From contig JAFATG010000096.1 of the NCBI GenBank assembly GCA_019244055.1, forward strand, positions 1-36,813: DNA of 36,813 bases. Reading direction: 5' to 3'. Position numbers and translations under genes: made by a program. How positions within the stretch are numbered: the stretch's first letter is position 1; each line of letters opens with the position of its first letter. This DNA comes from Acidobacteriaceae bacterium. Lineage in GTDB: Bacteria > Acidobacteriota > Terriglobia > Bryobacterales > Bryobacteraceae. The notes beneath the pieces are model-generated. The model did no database searches and had not been told where the DNA came from. It worked only from the letters and a program-made list of their open reading frames with translations. Shown piece after piece: positions 1 through 9,485 of this stretch.

Positions 1-1047
1 CTCTACACGAAAGGCGACCACGCGTTCGAAGACCTGGTTGCGAGAGACGATCTGAATCTCGTGGTGATCGCTACCCCCTGGCAGTGGCACGTTCCAATGG
101 CCGTAGCCGCAATGAAAAATGGCAAGCACGCTGCCACCGAAGTGCCGGCAGCAACCAGCCTGGAAGAATGCTGGCAATTGGTAGACACGTCGGAGGCAAC
201 GCGCCGCCACTGCATCATGCTCGAAAACTGCTGCTACGGCGAAAACGAAACGCTTGTTCTCAATATGGTCCGTGCCGGGTTGTTCGGCAATCTCCTTTAT
301 GGTGAAGCCGCTTATCTGCACGACCTACGCGAGGAACTCTTCTCCAATAAAGGCGAAGGGCTCTGGCGTCGTACATGGCTGACCAAAGTCAACGGGAATT
401 GCTATCCCACGCACGGCCTCGGGCCAGTCGCGAATTATATGGGCATCAATCGCGGGGATCGATTCGATTATCTGGTTTCGATGAGCAGTCCGGCGCGCGG
501 TCTAGCCGCCTACCGTGAGGCCCACATACCCAAGGGCGATCCGAAGTGGAACGAGAACTATATCAGCGGCGACATGAATGTCTCCCTGATTAAAACGGCC
601 AACGGCCTTACGATTAACCTGCAGCACGACGTCTCTAATCCGCATCCGTACAGCCGCCTCAACACCATTGCCGGGACGAAAGGTATTTTCAGGGACTATC
701 CTCCGGGAATCTATTTCGACAGGCAGCCCGGTGAAGAGGATTACGCCAGCATCGACCAATACAAAGCGCAGTATGAAAACCCCCTCTGGAAAAAGCAGGG
801 CGAGATCGCGCGCAAGTTAGGCGGGCACGGCGGCATGGATTTCATCGAATGCTATCGCTTGACGGACTGCTTGCGAAAGGGACTTGTGCCGGATCTGGAC
901 GTGTACGATGCAGCAGCCTGGTCCGCTCCCTGGCCCTTAAGCGTACAGTCTGTAGCGGAAGGGAGCACGCCCCAGAAGTTCCCCGACTTCACGCGCGGAA
1001 AGTGGCAAGAACGCAAAGGCTCTCCCATCGCGGAGATCGAAGATTAG
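1..1047 (+). CDS. GH109-type Gfo/Idh/MocA oxidoreductase (3' part)
   Basis: The reading frame is open from the first base, so the 5' end lies outside the window. It starts inside the NAD-binding Rossmann half: the stretch VVIATPWQWH followed by EVPAATSLEECW is the usual hinge of the Gfo/Idh/MocA fold. The C-terminal half contains the HGLGPV motif preceded by an NCYPT stretch, and the tryptophan- and tyrosine-rich substrate half typical of GH109 proteins. Family members described as alpha-N-acetylgalactosaminidases use NAD(H) transiently to cleave glycosides, so a glycoside hydrolase is more likely than a simple sugar dehydrogenase. Any signal peptide (often of TAT type in this family) would be in the missing part. 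The gene converges on ppk2, whose stop lies only 17 nt beyond this one. The family call is firm; the substrate is inferred. Confidence 0.85.
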   Translation, partial: LYTKGDHAFEDLVARDDLNLVVIATPWQWHVPMAVAAMKNGKHAATEVPAATSLEECWQLVDTSEATRRHCIMLENCCYGENETLVLNMVRAGLFGNLLYGEAAYLHDLREELFSNKGEGLWRRTWLTKVNGNCYPTHGLGPVANYMGINRGDRFDYLVSMSSPARGLAAYREAHIPKGDPKWNENYISGDMNVSLIKTANGLTINLQHDVSNPHPYSRLNTIAGTKGIFRDYPPGIYFDRQPGEEDYASIDQYKAQYENPLWKKQGEIARKLGGHGGMDFIECYRLTDCLRKGLVPDLDVYDAAAWSAPWPLSVQSVAEGSTPQKFPDFTRGKWQERKGSPIAEIED

Positions 1048-1064
1048 CAGGTATCTGCGCAGCG

Positions 1065-1958
1065 CTATTTCTCGCGTAGCAGGAATCTCTTCGCAGAGGT
1101 AAGTTCCTTCTGCCTCTGCTTGTCCACCACGGGAAAATGCAGCTTGAGTGATTCCAGGGTATCGATAACGACCGAGGCCACCACCAGGCGAGTAAACCAT
1201 TTGTTATCGCCGGGGACTACGTACCAGGGCGCCTCCAGCGTGGCCGTGTGGCGAATCGCGTCCTGATAAGCCTGCATGTAATCGCTCCAGCGTTCCCGGT
1301 CGTGCACATCCGATTCTGAGAATTTCCAGTTCTTTTCCGGTTCGTCGAGTCGTTGGAGAAAACGGCGCTTCTGTTCGTCCCGGGATACGTTCAGGAAAAA
1401 TTTCCGAATAACAATGCCGTTGCGGCTCAGATATTGCTCGAAATTCCGAATGTCTTTGAACCGCTCTTTCCAAAGCTTCTTTGTAATCAAAGGCTGGGGA
1501 ACGCGCTGTGCTGCGAGAAGATCGGGATGTACGCGCACCACCAGAACTTCCTCGTAATACGAACGGTTGAAAATGCCGATGTGGCCCCGCTGCGGCAAGC
1601 CCTTCGACGCACGCCACAAGTAATCGTGGCTGAGGTCTTCCGCCGAAGGCTGCTTGAACGAGTAGACCTGGCATCCCTGGGGATTCACGCCGGACATGAC
1701 GTGCCGGATCACGCTGTCCTTACCACCGGCATCCATCGCCTGAAAAATCAGCAGAAGAGCCCAGCGATCATGTGCGTACAGCTTCTGTTGCAAATCACTG
1801 AGCCGCTCAATGCCCTGCTTGAGCAAATCGCCCGCCTCGTTTTTGAGATCGAGATTTTGGTGGTCGGCGGGGTCGAAGTCGCTCAGCCGAAAGTTCTTGC
1901 TCCCCGCTAAGCGATACGGCTTAACGAGTTGTGGGAGATCCGTTAATTTGCCCGCCAT
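1065..1958 (-). CDS. ppk2: Polyphosphate kinase 2, class III type
   Basis: This 297-aa protein is a PPK2-family phosphotransferase that moves phosphate between polyphosphate and nucleotides in the cytosol. Visible motifs are the Walker A-like AMDAGGKDSVIRHV (residues 74-87), the NPQG loop (92-95), the Walker B-like FNRSYYEEVLVVRV (130-143), the lid region with DEPEKNWKFSESD (205-217), and a C-terminal PWYVVPGDNKWF (244-255). The length and these motifs resemble class III enzymes such as that of Meiothermus, which phosphorylate both AMP and ADP. The class assignment rests on resemblance only. It follows the DUF2127 gene on the same strand with a 46-nt gap, so the two are probably co-transcribed. 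No strong Shine-Dalgarno sequence is seen before the ATG at 1958. Confidence 0.9.
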   Translation of the reverse strand: MAGKLTDLPQLVKPYRLAGSKNFRLSDFDPADHQNLDLKNEAGDLLKQGIERLSDLQQKLYAHDRWALLLIFQAMDAGGKDSVIRHVMSGVNPQGCQVYSFKQPSAEDLSHDYLWRASKGLPQRGHIGIFNRSYYEEVLVVRVHPDLLAAQRVPQPLITKKLWKERFKDIRNFEQYLSRNGIVIRKFFLNVSRDEQKRRFLQRLDEPEKNWKFSESDVHDRERWSDYMQAYQDAIRHTATLEAPWYVVPGDNKWFTRLVVASVVIDTLESLKLHFPVVDKQRQKELTSAKRFLLREK

Positions 1959-2004
1959 CTACTTGGGCGTGCTGGACCGAAGAACCTCATCCGGCCTTGC
2001 TTCC

Positions 2005-2526
2005 TCACCGTGATTTGGCGAGCCATCCACCCTCGCGAATTCGAATCATGAGCATGTATCCGATGATCAGGAGATTGATTACGAGCACGCCCACTCGCTC
2101 CCAATCCGCCCGTTCCATAATCTTGAGGATCTCCAAAGGCAAGTAGAGAGTACCGGAAAGGAGAGCGAACCACTCTGCCCAGACACGCCGGTGCCACAAA
2201 CCCCAGGCTTCGAGGAATCGAACGGCAGCGTAAACGGCAACCGCCGCCAAAATCGTGATTAGGCGAGCATCACTGACTTTCAAAGCAGCATTCATCAAAG
2301 CTTCGCCGATTCTTCGGTCCACATCTATATGCAGGTGGAACAAGAGATTCTCGGTGAAATCCTCCGCGTGTTTATGGACAAAGACCAGAACAATTCCCAG
2401 TGCCAGGACCACGATCCCCTTGAGTGCTTCGAAAACGGCAACAGTGCGTAAACCTGCTGCGCTTGTGCGCTCATCAACCTGTGCAGGCGGATGAGGGTGC
2501 ACCGGTGGGGTTACCGAAACCTCCAT
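2005..2526 (-). CDS. DUF2127 family membrane protein
   Basis: The protein has about 173 aa with a proline-rich N-terminus followed by four hydrophobic segments, roughly VAVFEALKGIVVLALGIVLV, a segment around LITILAAVAVYAAVRF, a segment near EWFALLSGTLYLPLEIL, and VGVLVINLLIIGYMLMI. This pattern and the motifs AVFEALKG, RFLEAWGLW and LYLPLEI match the DUF2127 family of small inner-membrane proteins of unknown function. The ATG at 2526 is chosen because GGGAG lies 9 nt upstream; a TTG at 2574 would extend the protein by 16 residues but has no ribosome site. It is the likely first gene of a two-gene unit with ppk2. No function is assigned beyond the family. Confidence 0.8.
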   Translation of the reverse strand: MEVSVTPPVHPHPPAQVDERTSAAGLRTVAVFEALKGIVVLALGIVLVFVHKHAEDFTENLLFHLHIDVDRRIGEALMNAALKVSDARLITILAAVAVYAAVRFLEAWGLWHRRVWAEWFALLSGTLYLPLEILKIMERADWERVGVLVINLLIIGYMLMIRIREGGWLAKSR

Positions 2527-2756
2527 GCTTTGATGCTCCCATAAGCTCCAGGCTGGATCCGAGGCAAAATACAAAATTTCGTTTTCCAGTACCCTGCCCC
2601 TACTATTTCTTGTATTTCAAATTTTTATTTGGGGTACAGTAGTACTAACCGGGCGGTGCGCTACAAGGGCATCGCCCTCCTCCGACACAGCAAGGGTCCG
2701 AGGGTAAACTTGGGCCTTTGCTGCGAAAATCCTGAAGCGCACGATAAACTGTCGCC
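2527..2756. other. Intergenic region between divergent genes
   Basis: This 230-bp region separates the DUF2127 gene (-) from the peptidase gene (+). It must hold both promoters. It contains an AT-rich tract at about 2600-2632 and the sequence GGTACAGTAGTACTAACC at 2633-2650. The GTACTAA in it is the same half-site found as a palindrome upstream of the molybdopterin-binding gene. I see no convincing -35/-10 pair and no small gene. Confidence 0.35.
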
Positions 2757-5021
2757 ATGCTGCTCCGGCCAGGCGCTCGGTCACATCTCCGCCTTTTTCT
2801 ATTCGCAGTTGCCTCGGCCAGTGCCGCGGTTGCAGGACCGTCACCTGCGCTCCAGAACCTGCTTCATCAGATCTTCGTCGAGCACGCATATGAGGGGAAA
2901 GGGCCTCCTCAGTTCGACTGGTTTGAGGACGGCGCAGCCTATACGGCTTTGGAGAAGTCGGTAGACGTTCCGGACGGTCAGGATATTGTTCGGTATGAAA
3001 CGAAGTCGGGAGCGCATCAAGTTCTGGTTTCGGCTCGAACTCTCATTGCCGGAGGCGAGAAGAAAGCACTCAACATCGAAGGATACCAGTTTGCGAAGAA
3101 CAAGCTGCGCCTGCTGATCTTCACGAACGCAAAGCCGGTCTGGAGGCAACACACTCGAGGCGACTATTGGTTGCTGGATTTGCACACGAAAACGCTGGAG
3201 AAGCTCGGCGGGGGTGGCGAGCCATCCTCTATGCAATTCGCGAAGTTCTCTCCCGACGGCACTCAGGTCGCCTTCGTCCGCGCGAATGATTTATTTGTCC
3301 AAGATCTTGCGAGGTTTGCTGTTCGTCAACTCACGCACGATGGCTCCCATACGATCATCAACGGTACTTCCGATTGGGTGTACGAAGAGGAATTGGACGT
3401 GCGCGACGGATTTCGGTGGAGTCCCGATGGCCGGCGAATCGCCTTTTGGCACTTCGATTCGAGCGGCGTCGGGGAGTATCCACTGATCGACTACACAGAT
3501 TCTGTTTACCCGACGATCCGGATGATTCCGTATCCAAAGGCTGGAACAACGAATTCCGCAGTAAGTGTGGGCGTGGTAGACATTGCTTCCGACGAGATGA
3601 AATGGATGGCCGTTCCGGGCGATCCGCGTAACAACTATATTGCTCGAGTCGAATGGGCCGGCAATTCAAATGAATTGGCGATCGAGCAACTCAATCGTCT
3701 CCAGAACACAGCGAATTTGCTGATCGCCGATGCTTCCACGGGGAAGACCACGCAAATCTTTCGGGATGAGGGTAAGGCTTGGGTCGATCTGAACGAGATC
3801 CGTCCGATGGGCCAGGACTTTGTCTGGCTGAGCGAGCGAGACGGTTGGCGGCATGCCTATCTGGTGCATCGCGACGGCTCGACACCGAAGCTGTTAACAC
3901 GCGGGAATTTTGATGTGATCGGGATGGCCGGCGCACTGGAGAAGCAGCACGCGATCTATTTCACAGCTTCTCCTTCAAACGCCACGCAATGCTATCTCTA
4001 TCGGGCGGAAGCGACCGAGCCAGGGCCGCCGCGTCGCATCACGCCCGAAAGTGAGCCCGGCTTTCACTTCTATGGTCTTTCTCCTGACGGGAAGTGGGCT
4101 TTGCATCGGTTCAGCCGCTTTGATGATCCCTGGCGCTTCGAATTGATTCATCTCCCTGATCACGAAACAGTACATCTCTTTTCAGATAATTCCGAAGCGC
4201 GCGAGAAAGTCAAACCGCTCCTAGCGAACAAGAGCGAGTTTTTCCAAGTGGAGATCGGTGCCGGTGTGACTCTCGATGGCTGGATGATCCGGCCGAAGGA
4301 CTTCGATTCGAGCCGAAAATACCCGGTTCTGGTCAACGTGTACGGCGAGCCAGCGGGTCAAACTGTGGTCGATCGTTGGGGTGGCAGCGCACAATTGTTC
4401 CATCGTGCGCTCGCCCAAGCAGGCTACATAATCGTCAGCTTCGACAATCGCGGCACACCCGCGCCTAAGGGCCGTGAATGGCGAAAAATCGTGTATGGCT
4501 CGATAGGGCCGCTGGCGACGGAGGACCAGACCAAGGCAATCAAAAAACTTTGCGAAGAACGCCCGTACCTGGATTCGAGCCGCATCGCGGTTTGGGGCCG
4601 GAGCGGCGGGGGAACCGATACGCTGAATCTCATGTTCCGCTCACCGGACGTGTATAAGGTCGGAATGGCGGTTGCACCAGTGCCGGACCAGCGCCTTTAC
4701 GACACGATCTACCAGGAGCGCTACATGGGGCTTCCGCAAAATAATCCGGACGGCTACAAACGCGGGAGCGCGATCAATTTCGCATGCGGCTTAACCGGCC
4801 ATTTGCTTCTGGTACACGGTACTGGCGACGACAACGTGCATTTTCAGGGTTCGCAAATGCTGATTAACAAGCTGGTTGAATGCGGCAAGCAGTTCAGCTT
4901 TATGGAATACCCAAACCGCACGCACGCAATCAGTGAAGGTCCAGGCACCACCATTCACTTGTTTACTTTGCTTTCGAGCTATTTGGAAGACAATCTTGCT
5001 CCGACCCCGATCGCTCGCTAG
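2757..5021 (+). CDS. Secreted dipeptidyl-peptidase IV-like serine peptidase (S9B)
   Basis: This 754-aa protein has an N-terminal signal peptide (about residues 1-26, ending ASAAVAG), an eight-bladed beta-propeller region (about 100-490) and a C-terminal alpha/beta hydrolase domain. DWVYEEEL (206-213) is the DPP-IV double-glutamate motif that holds the substrate N-terminus (E211/E212 by alignment with the human enzyme). The catalytic triad is visible as S616 in GRSGGG, D691 in HGTGDDNVHFQ and H723 in NRTHAI; Y529 in NVYGEP matches the oxyanion-hole tyrosine. The nucleophile motif is GRSGGG rather than the eukaryotic GWSYGG. Such enzymes release N-terminal dipeptides, often X-Pro, outside the cytoplasm. 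It stands alone on the plus strand. The family is certain; the exact dipeptide preference is inferred. Confidence 0.93.
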   Translation: MLLRPGARSHLRLFLFAVASASAAVAGPSPALQNLLHQIFVEHAYEGKGPPQFDWFEDGAAYTALEKSVDVPDGQDIVRYETKSGAHQVLVSARTLIAGGEKKALNIEGYQFAKNKLRLLIFTNAKPVWRQHTRGDYWLLDLHTKTLEKLGGGGEPSSMQFAKFSPDGTQVAFVRANDLFVQDLARFAVRQLTHDGSHTIINGTSDWVYEEELDVRDGFRWSPDGRRIAFWHFDSSGVGEYPLIDYTDSVYPTIRMIPYPKAGTTNSAVSVGVVDIASDEMKWMAVPGDPRNNYIARVEWAGNSNELAIEQLNRLQNTANLLIADASTGKTTQIFRDEGKAWVDLNEIRPMGQDFVWLSERDGWRHAYLVHRDGSTPKLLTRGNFDVIGMAGALEKQHAIYFTASPSNATQCYLYRAEATEPGPPRRITPESEPGFHFYGLSPDGKWALHRFSRFDDPWRFELIHLPDHETVHLFSDNSEAREKVKPLLANKSEFFQVEIGAGVTLDGWMIRPKDFDSSRKYPVLVNVYGEPAGQTVVDRWGGSAQLFHRALAQAGYIIVSFDNRGTPAPKGREWRKIVYGSIGPLATEDQTKAIKKLCEERPYLDSSRIAVWGRSGGGTDTLNLMFRSPDVYKVGMAVAPVPDQRLYDTIYQERYMGLPQNNPDGYKRGSAINFACGLTGHLLLVHGTGDDNVHFQGSQMLINKLVECGKQFSFMEYPNRTHAISEGPGTTIHLFTLLSSYLEDNLAPTPIAR

Positions 5022-5366
5022 CCCGATTCTAACTAGAACAGGTGGAAGAATGGCTATTTGCACTGGCTTACACTCGCCGCAGCAGGCATGGCAAACGTGG
5101 AGGTGTTCAAAATCGCTGGTTTGAAATCGTCCAGCCGACGCGGAAATGGATAACCATCTGTCCGATTCCCACCAGTTCCGAGGCGATGTCCCCGATACAA
5201 TGAACCCCAGCAGCGGCCGGTCATCTTGACCGAGGAGTGCGTCAACAGGAAAAAAGAAAAACCCAGACGCTCTGACTCAACTCTAATGCCGTAAGATTGA
5301 CCTGCGGGTGGCCTCCAGCTTGCCGATTATTCAGTGGCTGCGAGCAACATAGGAGATGACAATTCA
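5022..5366. other. Intergenic region, no gene recognised
   Basis: These 345 bp lie between the peptidase gene and the glycine-zipper gene. Short open frames exist on both strands (for example 5054-5245 on the minus strand) but show no recognisable domain or good ribosome site. There is a purine run at about 5250-5263 (AAAAAAGAAAAACCC). I see no clear terminator hairpin, tRNA or repeat. The region presumably carries the promoter of the downstream gene. Confidence 0.4.
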
Positions 5367-5948
5367 ATGAAAATGAAGACGACGCTTGAGATTATCGCGC
5401 TTCTCGCATCGCTAGGCATCGCGAGCGCGCCGCTCGCCGGGAATGCAGGATCTAAGACGGTTGTTCCCACGGGCACCATTCTCACAGTCAGAATGATTGA
5501 TAACATCGATTCGACTAAAACTGCTCCCAGCGAGCGCTTTCGCGCGAGCATTGACGACCCTGTCGTCGTCAATAATCAAGTGGTCATCCCGCGCGGGGCG
5601 GAGTGCACGGTGCAGGTTGTCACGGTGCAAGAGAACAAGCAGTTGGCGATTAAACTTTACGATGTCACAGTAGGGGGGAAACCGCACGATGTGGCTGCTA
5701 ATTATGCTCAGCTCGAGGCCCAGGGGAGCAGTAAAACCTCGAAAGGCGCCAAGCGTGGCGCTTTGCTTGGCGGAGCTGGGGCTGCGATCGGTGGGATCGC
5801 GGGAGGTGGCAAAGGTGCAGCTATCGGCGCCGTGTCAGGTGTCGGCCTAGGTGCGATTTCCGGGGCAATGGCGCAAGGCAAAACGCTGAAGGTTCCTGCC
5901 GAGACCAGGCTGAACTTTGCGCTTCGTGCGCCACTGCCCATTAGCTAG
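5367..5948 (+). CDS. Secreted glycine-zipper protein
   Basis: The predicted protein has 193 aa and starts at ATG 5367, with AGGAG 11 nt upstream; the open frame extends back to a GTG at 5334 but without a ribosome site. The N-terminus (MKMKTTLEIIALLASLGIASAPLAG) is a signal peptide. The middle part, about 25-115, is a beta-rich region with an IPRGAECTVQV motif. It is followed by an alternating glycine/alanine stretch, GALLGGAGAAIGGIAGGGKG and AAIGAVSGVGLGAISGA (about residues 127-165), which is a glycine-zipper segment likely to insert in or associate with a membrane. The C-terminus LKVPAETRLNFALRAPLPI is typical of similar acidobacterial proteins of unknown function. It is monocistronic. No enzymatic residues are apparent. 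Confidence 0.75.
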   Translation: MKMKTTLEIIALLASLGIASAPLAGNAGSKTVVPTGTILTVRMIDNIDSTKTAPSERFRASIDDPVVVNNQVVIPRGAECTVQVVTVQENKQLAIKLYDVTVGGKPHDVAANYAQLEAQGSSKTSKGAKRGALLGGAGAAIGGIAGGGKGAAIGAVSGVGLGAISGAMAQGKTLKVPAETRLNFALRAPLPIS

Positions 5949-6031
5949 CGTCTGTTCTTCAACCTGGCCGTTGGATACCCGAGCAATCCTGCACGGGGCA
6001 GCTCGACATTCGTGAGCATCCGGTTCTCGTA

Positions 6032-7780
6032 TCAGTGCGCCACGGCAGCGCAGATCAAGTCACAAAGATGATTCAGGCCGCCGGCCAAGTCTTTCCCGAG
6101 ATGGACGCGTAGTGCGCGCCGGTGCCGGTCAAGAAGCACTTGAAAATCGCCACGCGCCTGAGCAGCCTTGACGATGCCAAACGTGTATTTCTGGCCGGGA
6201 ACGGGCAGATCTTCCGGTTCATCGCAGGTAATCTGCAGGAACACCCCGGAGTTAGGTCCACCCTTATACGCCTGACCTGTGCTATGCAGAAAGCGCGGTC
6301 CAAAACCGAGGACAGTAGCCACCTGCTTCGATTCCACGATCTGCCCGCGCATCTGCTCCAATCTGTCTTCGTATTCAGCGAACATCGGGATATAGGCAAG
6401 CAGCCCGAAGTAGTCTCCAGGTTTGAGGCGGTCGATATGCCTCCGGATCACCGCGCCCAATATATTGCTTCCGCCATTTACTAACTCATCCGCATTTGCC
6501 TTATCGGTAAACAGCTTCAGTCCGTCTTGATCCAGAATCGGCGCTTCCGCCGGCAGTGAGCCTGTTTTCTCGAACTCCGAGGTCAACTTCCTCGTCAAAG
6601 TCTTGCTGGCTTCGACATCCGGTTGATTAAAAGCATCAATTCCGATTATCGAACCGGCGACGGCGGCGGCAATTTCCCACTGGAAGAACGTTTGGCCGAG
6701 GTCGCAGAGGTTGTTCAACGTGATGCGGATCACCGGTTCGCCGGCTCTTTCGAGTGCCGCAAGTCGCGACTCTGTTTCACTATCGCCGTCGTTCGCGTAT
6801 TTGATATAGGCGAATACTCGATCGGTGCCGTACGCCTCTGGGCCAAATAGCGGCTCGCGATCTACAGGAATCAAGCCTTTCCCCTGCTTACCCGTGGATT
6901 CTGCAAGCAATTGCTCCAGCCACGCGCCCAAATCGGAAATCGAATCCGAGCAAATCAAGGTGACCTTGTCGCGGCCAAATTTCGCCGCGGCAGTCCCCAG
7001 AATCAGCCCGAGCATCACACCGGGATTCTGCTCCGCTTTGCTCGCCTTGCAGGCGTCGACCATCAGAGCGGTGCGTCTGAGAAACCTCTCGGTATCGAGC
7101 CCCGCTGCTGCGTGCGGCACCAAGCCGAAGTCCGACATCGCGGAATAGCGGCTGCCGATGCTCGGAACGCCATGATACACACGCCGGAATCCGAGTTGGG
7201 CTGCTATTTCCTCGAGTTTCGATCCCGGATCAGTGAGGGCAAGAAAATGATGACCGGCGGCGTCGCCCACCGCCTTTTTCGCTTGTTCATAGAAATACCG
7301 CAGGTAGATGTCGGGCTCGAGCGTCGTTCCAGACTTGCTCGAGACGCAGAACAATGTTCGCGCAGGATCTATTCGGTCGCGAAAGCTCTTGATCTGAACC
7401 GGGTCTGTAGAGTCCAGAACAAGTAGCTCCGGCCATTCGGGCTGCCGGCCGAACGTCTTGCTAAAGACTTCAGGGCACAGACTGGACTCGCCCATACCGA
7501 GCAGCAGCATGTGTGCAAAGCCGTCCTCATGCACTTCGGCCGCCAGCGCTTTAAATTTGGAAACATTGCCGAGTTGCTGATCCACAATATCCAGCCAGCC
7601 CAGCCATTTCCCTTCGTCGTTATTCGTCCAGAGCGACGCGTCCTTCTTCCAGAGCCGCTCAGTGTTCCCGGAACGTTCCCACTTCTTTTTTGCGTCGGTT
7701 ACGGTCTGATTGAGCTCGTAGGGGAGCAAATAAGAAAAACTTTCCAGGTTGGCTATTCCTAGAGCGTTAGCGGAACTCAT
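6032..7780 (-). CDS. pgi: Phosphoglucose isomerase (Tal-Pgi-type isomerase domain, stand-alone)
   Basis: This is a 582-aa isomerase interconverting glucose-6-phosphate and fructose-6-phosphate. The SIS-fold motifs are visible: [21 protein letters not shown] (the phosphate-binding loop), [14 protein letters not shown], and the C-terminal [19 protein letters not shown] with its conserved histidine. The C-terminal [18 protein letters not shown] is characteristic of the isomerase half of bifunctional transaldolase-Pgi proteins, yet no transaldolase domain precedes it. The ATG at 7780 is preferred over a TTG at 7789. It overlaps the end of rpiB by 14 nt, and GAGGAAA, which lies inside rpiB, serves as the ribosome site, so translation is probably coupled. 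The enzyme call is strong. Confidence 0.93.
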   Translation of the reverse strand: MSSANALGIANLESFSYLLPYELNQTVTDAKKKWERSGNTERLWKKDASLWTNNDEGKWLGWLDIVDQQLGNVSKFKALAAEVHEDGFAHMLLLGMGESSLCPEVFSKTFGRQPEWPELLVLDSTDPVQIKSFRDRIDPARTLFCVSSKSGTTLEPDIYLRYFYEQAKKAVGDAAGHHFLALTDPGSKLEEIAAQLGFRRVYHGVPSIGSRYSAMSDFGLVPHAAAGLDTERFLRRTALMVDACKASKAEQNPGVMLGLILGTAAAKFGRDKVTLICSDSISDLGAWLEQLLAESTGKQGKGLIPVDREPLFGPEAYGTDRVFAYIKYANDGDSETESRLAALERAGEPVIRITLNNLCDLGQTFFQWEIAAAVAGSIIGIDAFNQPDVEASKTLTRKLTSEFEKTGSLPAEAPILDQDGLKLFTDKANADELVNGGSNILGAVIRRHIDRLKPGDYFGLLAYIPMFAEYEDRLEQMRGQIVESKQVATVLGFGPRFLHSTGQAYKGGPNSGVFLQITCDEPEDLPVPGQKYTFGIVKAAQARGDFQVLLDRHRRALRVHLGKDLAGGLNHLCDLICAAVAH

Positions 7781-8222
7781 TTTCCTCAATCGCTTTCACC
7801 TTGTTCAAGCGGCGCACATGACGTTCCTCGCCGCTGAAAGTGGCTTTGAGGAAAGCCTCAGCGGAATCCTGTGCCATCATGGGCCCGATTATGCGGGCAC
7901 CCAAGACAAGCACGTTCATATTGTCGTGCTCCACCCCCTGGTGCGCCGAATAATGATCGTGGCACAGGCCCGCGCGAATACCCTTGAACTTGTTGGCCGC
8001 CACTGAGACGCCTACGCCGCTGCCGCAGACCAGAATGCCCCGGTCCGCTTTACCCGATCGCACTTCTTCGGCCACCAACTTCGCGTAATCCGGATAATCG
8101 TCCGGCTTGTCCGGTGCGAAGGTTCCTACATCGTTTACCGTGTGACCAAGCTTCTCCACAAACTCAATCAACTGCTGCTTCATTTCGTAACCCGCGTGGT
8201 CCGCACCGATAGAAATCTTCAT
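7767..8222 (-). CDS. rpiB: Ribose-5-phosphate isomerase B
   Basis: This 151-aa protein interconverts ribose-5-phosphate and ribulose-5-phosphate in the non-oxidative pentose phosphate pathway. The N-terminal [11 protein letters not shown] contains the conserved Asp-His pair (D8, H9). The catalytic cysteine is C66 in CGSGVGVS, and H99 in [10 protein letters not shown] is the ring-opening histidine by comparison with E. coli RpiB. The full length fits the family. It precedes pgi with a 14-nt overlap and follows the ketoacyl synthase gene by 48 nt on the same strand, so ACP, KS, rpiB and pgi may form one transcript. A few RpiB/LacAB homologues act on other sugar phosphates, but the pgi coupling supports a role in central carbon metabolism. 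Confidence 0.94.
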   Translation of the reverse strand: MKISIGADHAGYEMKQQLIEFVEKLGHTVNDVGTFAPDKPDDYPDYAKLVAEEVRSGKADRGILVCGSGVGVSVAANKFKGIRAGLCHDHYSAHQGVEHDNMNVLVLGARIIGPMMAQDSAEAFLKATFSGEERHVRRLNKVKAIEENEFR

Positions 8223-8270
8223 TCCCGTTGTCCTTGCGCGTTCGGTAGTATTATCTCCGTTCGCTGGTCG

Positions 8271-9485
8271 TCAGTTCGGGCCTCGCTTGAGAACCAGAGT
8301 CGCATTCAGCCCGCCGAAAGCGAAAGTGTTAGAAAGCGCGACATCGATGTCAGCCGCCTTTGCCGTGTTGGCCACAATGTTCAGATCGCAGGCCGGATCG
8401 CGAGCTGTGTAGTTGACCGTCGGGGGAATCAGCCGATTTTGCAACGAAAGCACCGTCGCCACGCCTTCGATCGCCCCCGCTGCCCCTAGCGTGTGGCCGT
8501 GCATGGATTTAGTCGAACTCACGAGGATTGAGTCGGCCTTCTGCCCGAAGACAGTGCGGATTGCCTGCGTCTCAATCGCATCGTTGGCCTGCGTGCCTGT
8601 ACCGTGAGCGTTAATATAGCTCACTTGTTCCGGCGCGATTCCAGCGTCCTCAATCGCCCAAGTCATGGCCTTTGCCGGGCCCTCCACGCAAGGTTGCGTA
8701 ATGTGATGAGCATCGGAACTCATTCCGAAGCCGGCGATCTCTCCGAGAATGTTTGCGCCGCGCGCGGTCGCATGCTCCCAATTCTCCAGAATCAGCATAC
8801 CGGCTCCCTCACCCAGCGACAGACCCCGCCGGTCAGCAGAAAACGGCCTGCAAACGTCAGGTGTCACCACCCTCATCGCTTCCCAGGCACGCATCAGCCC
8901 CTCCGCGAATACCGCTTCACTACCGCCCGCAATGGCAGCGATCACTTGCCCGCTACGCACCATCCAGAAAGCCTGACCCAATGCGTGGTTCGAAGAGGAG
9001 CATGCGGTGGAAATCGTGTACGCTGGCCCGCGTATGCCGAACTCGAGCGAAATCCGGCTCGCGCCCGCGTTTGACATCGTGCGAGGAATTGTGAGAGGAG
9101 CGACACGATAATCTTTATTGCGGTACAGGCGGATGTAGCCTTCTTCCTCCGTGAACTGGCCGCCGACGCTGCTCCCGGTGATCACGGCTGAGCGATCAAG
9201 CAGTTTCCCCGTGAAGCGGATTCCGCTCTGGGCCACTGCTTCCCGCGCTGCCACCGCCGCCATTAAAGCGAACCGCTCCAGCAGCACAAGATCCTTTTCC
9301 GTGAAATAATCGAGCGGCCGGAAATCCCAAGCTTCCGCTCCACATCGGATTTTGTATGGTGGAGACCCGGGGTCGCTTAGCGGCAGGATTCGGCATTCCC
9401 CGGCCGCCAACCGTTTCCAGCTCTCCGGTGCATTATTTCCGAGTGCGCAAACCAACCCCAGGCCGGTTACCGCTACACGGTTCAT
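8271..9485 (-). CDS. Beta-ketoacyl-ACP synthase II family protein
   Basis: This 404-aa thiolase-fold condensing enzyme carries the complete Cys-His-His triad: C162 in STACSSSNHA, H294 in NAHGTGTQAND, and H331 in SMHGHTLGAAGA. The N-terminal VAVTGLGLVCALG and the C-terminal NTFAFGGLNATLVLKR are standard for FabF-type enzymes. It elongates acyl-ACP using malonyl-ACP. Its start overlaps the stop of an ACP gene by 4 nt (ATGA), so enzyme and carrier are made together. No reductase, dehydratase or malonyl transferase is nearby, which is unlike a housekeeping fab cluster and recalls the NodF/NodE pairing of rhizobia. It could be the genome's main FabF or a specialised synthase; the sequence alone does not decide. 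Confidence 0.9.
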   Translation of the reverse strand: MNRVAVTGLGLVCALGNNAPESWKRLAAGECRILPLSDPGSPPYKIRCGAEAWDFRPLDYFTEKDLVLLERFALMAAVAAREAVAQSGIRFTGKLLDRSAVITGSSVGGQFTEEEGYIRLYRNKDYRVAPLTIPRTMSNAGASRISLEFGIRGPAYTISTACSSSNHALGQAFWMVRSGQVIAAIAGGSEAVFAEGLMRAWEAMRVVTPDVCRPFSADRRGLSLGEGAGMLILENWEHATARGANILGEIAGFGMSSDAHHITQPCVEGPAKAMTWAIEDAGIAPEQVSYINAHGTGTQANDAIETQAIRTVFGQKADSILVSSTKSMHGHTLGAAGAIEGVATVLSLQNRLIPPTVNYTARDPACDLNIVANTAKAADIDVALSNTFAFGGLNATLVLKRGPN

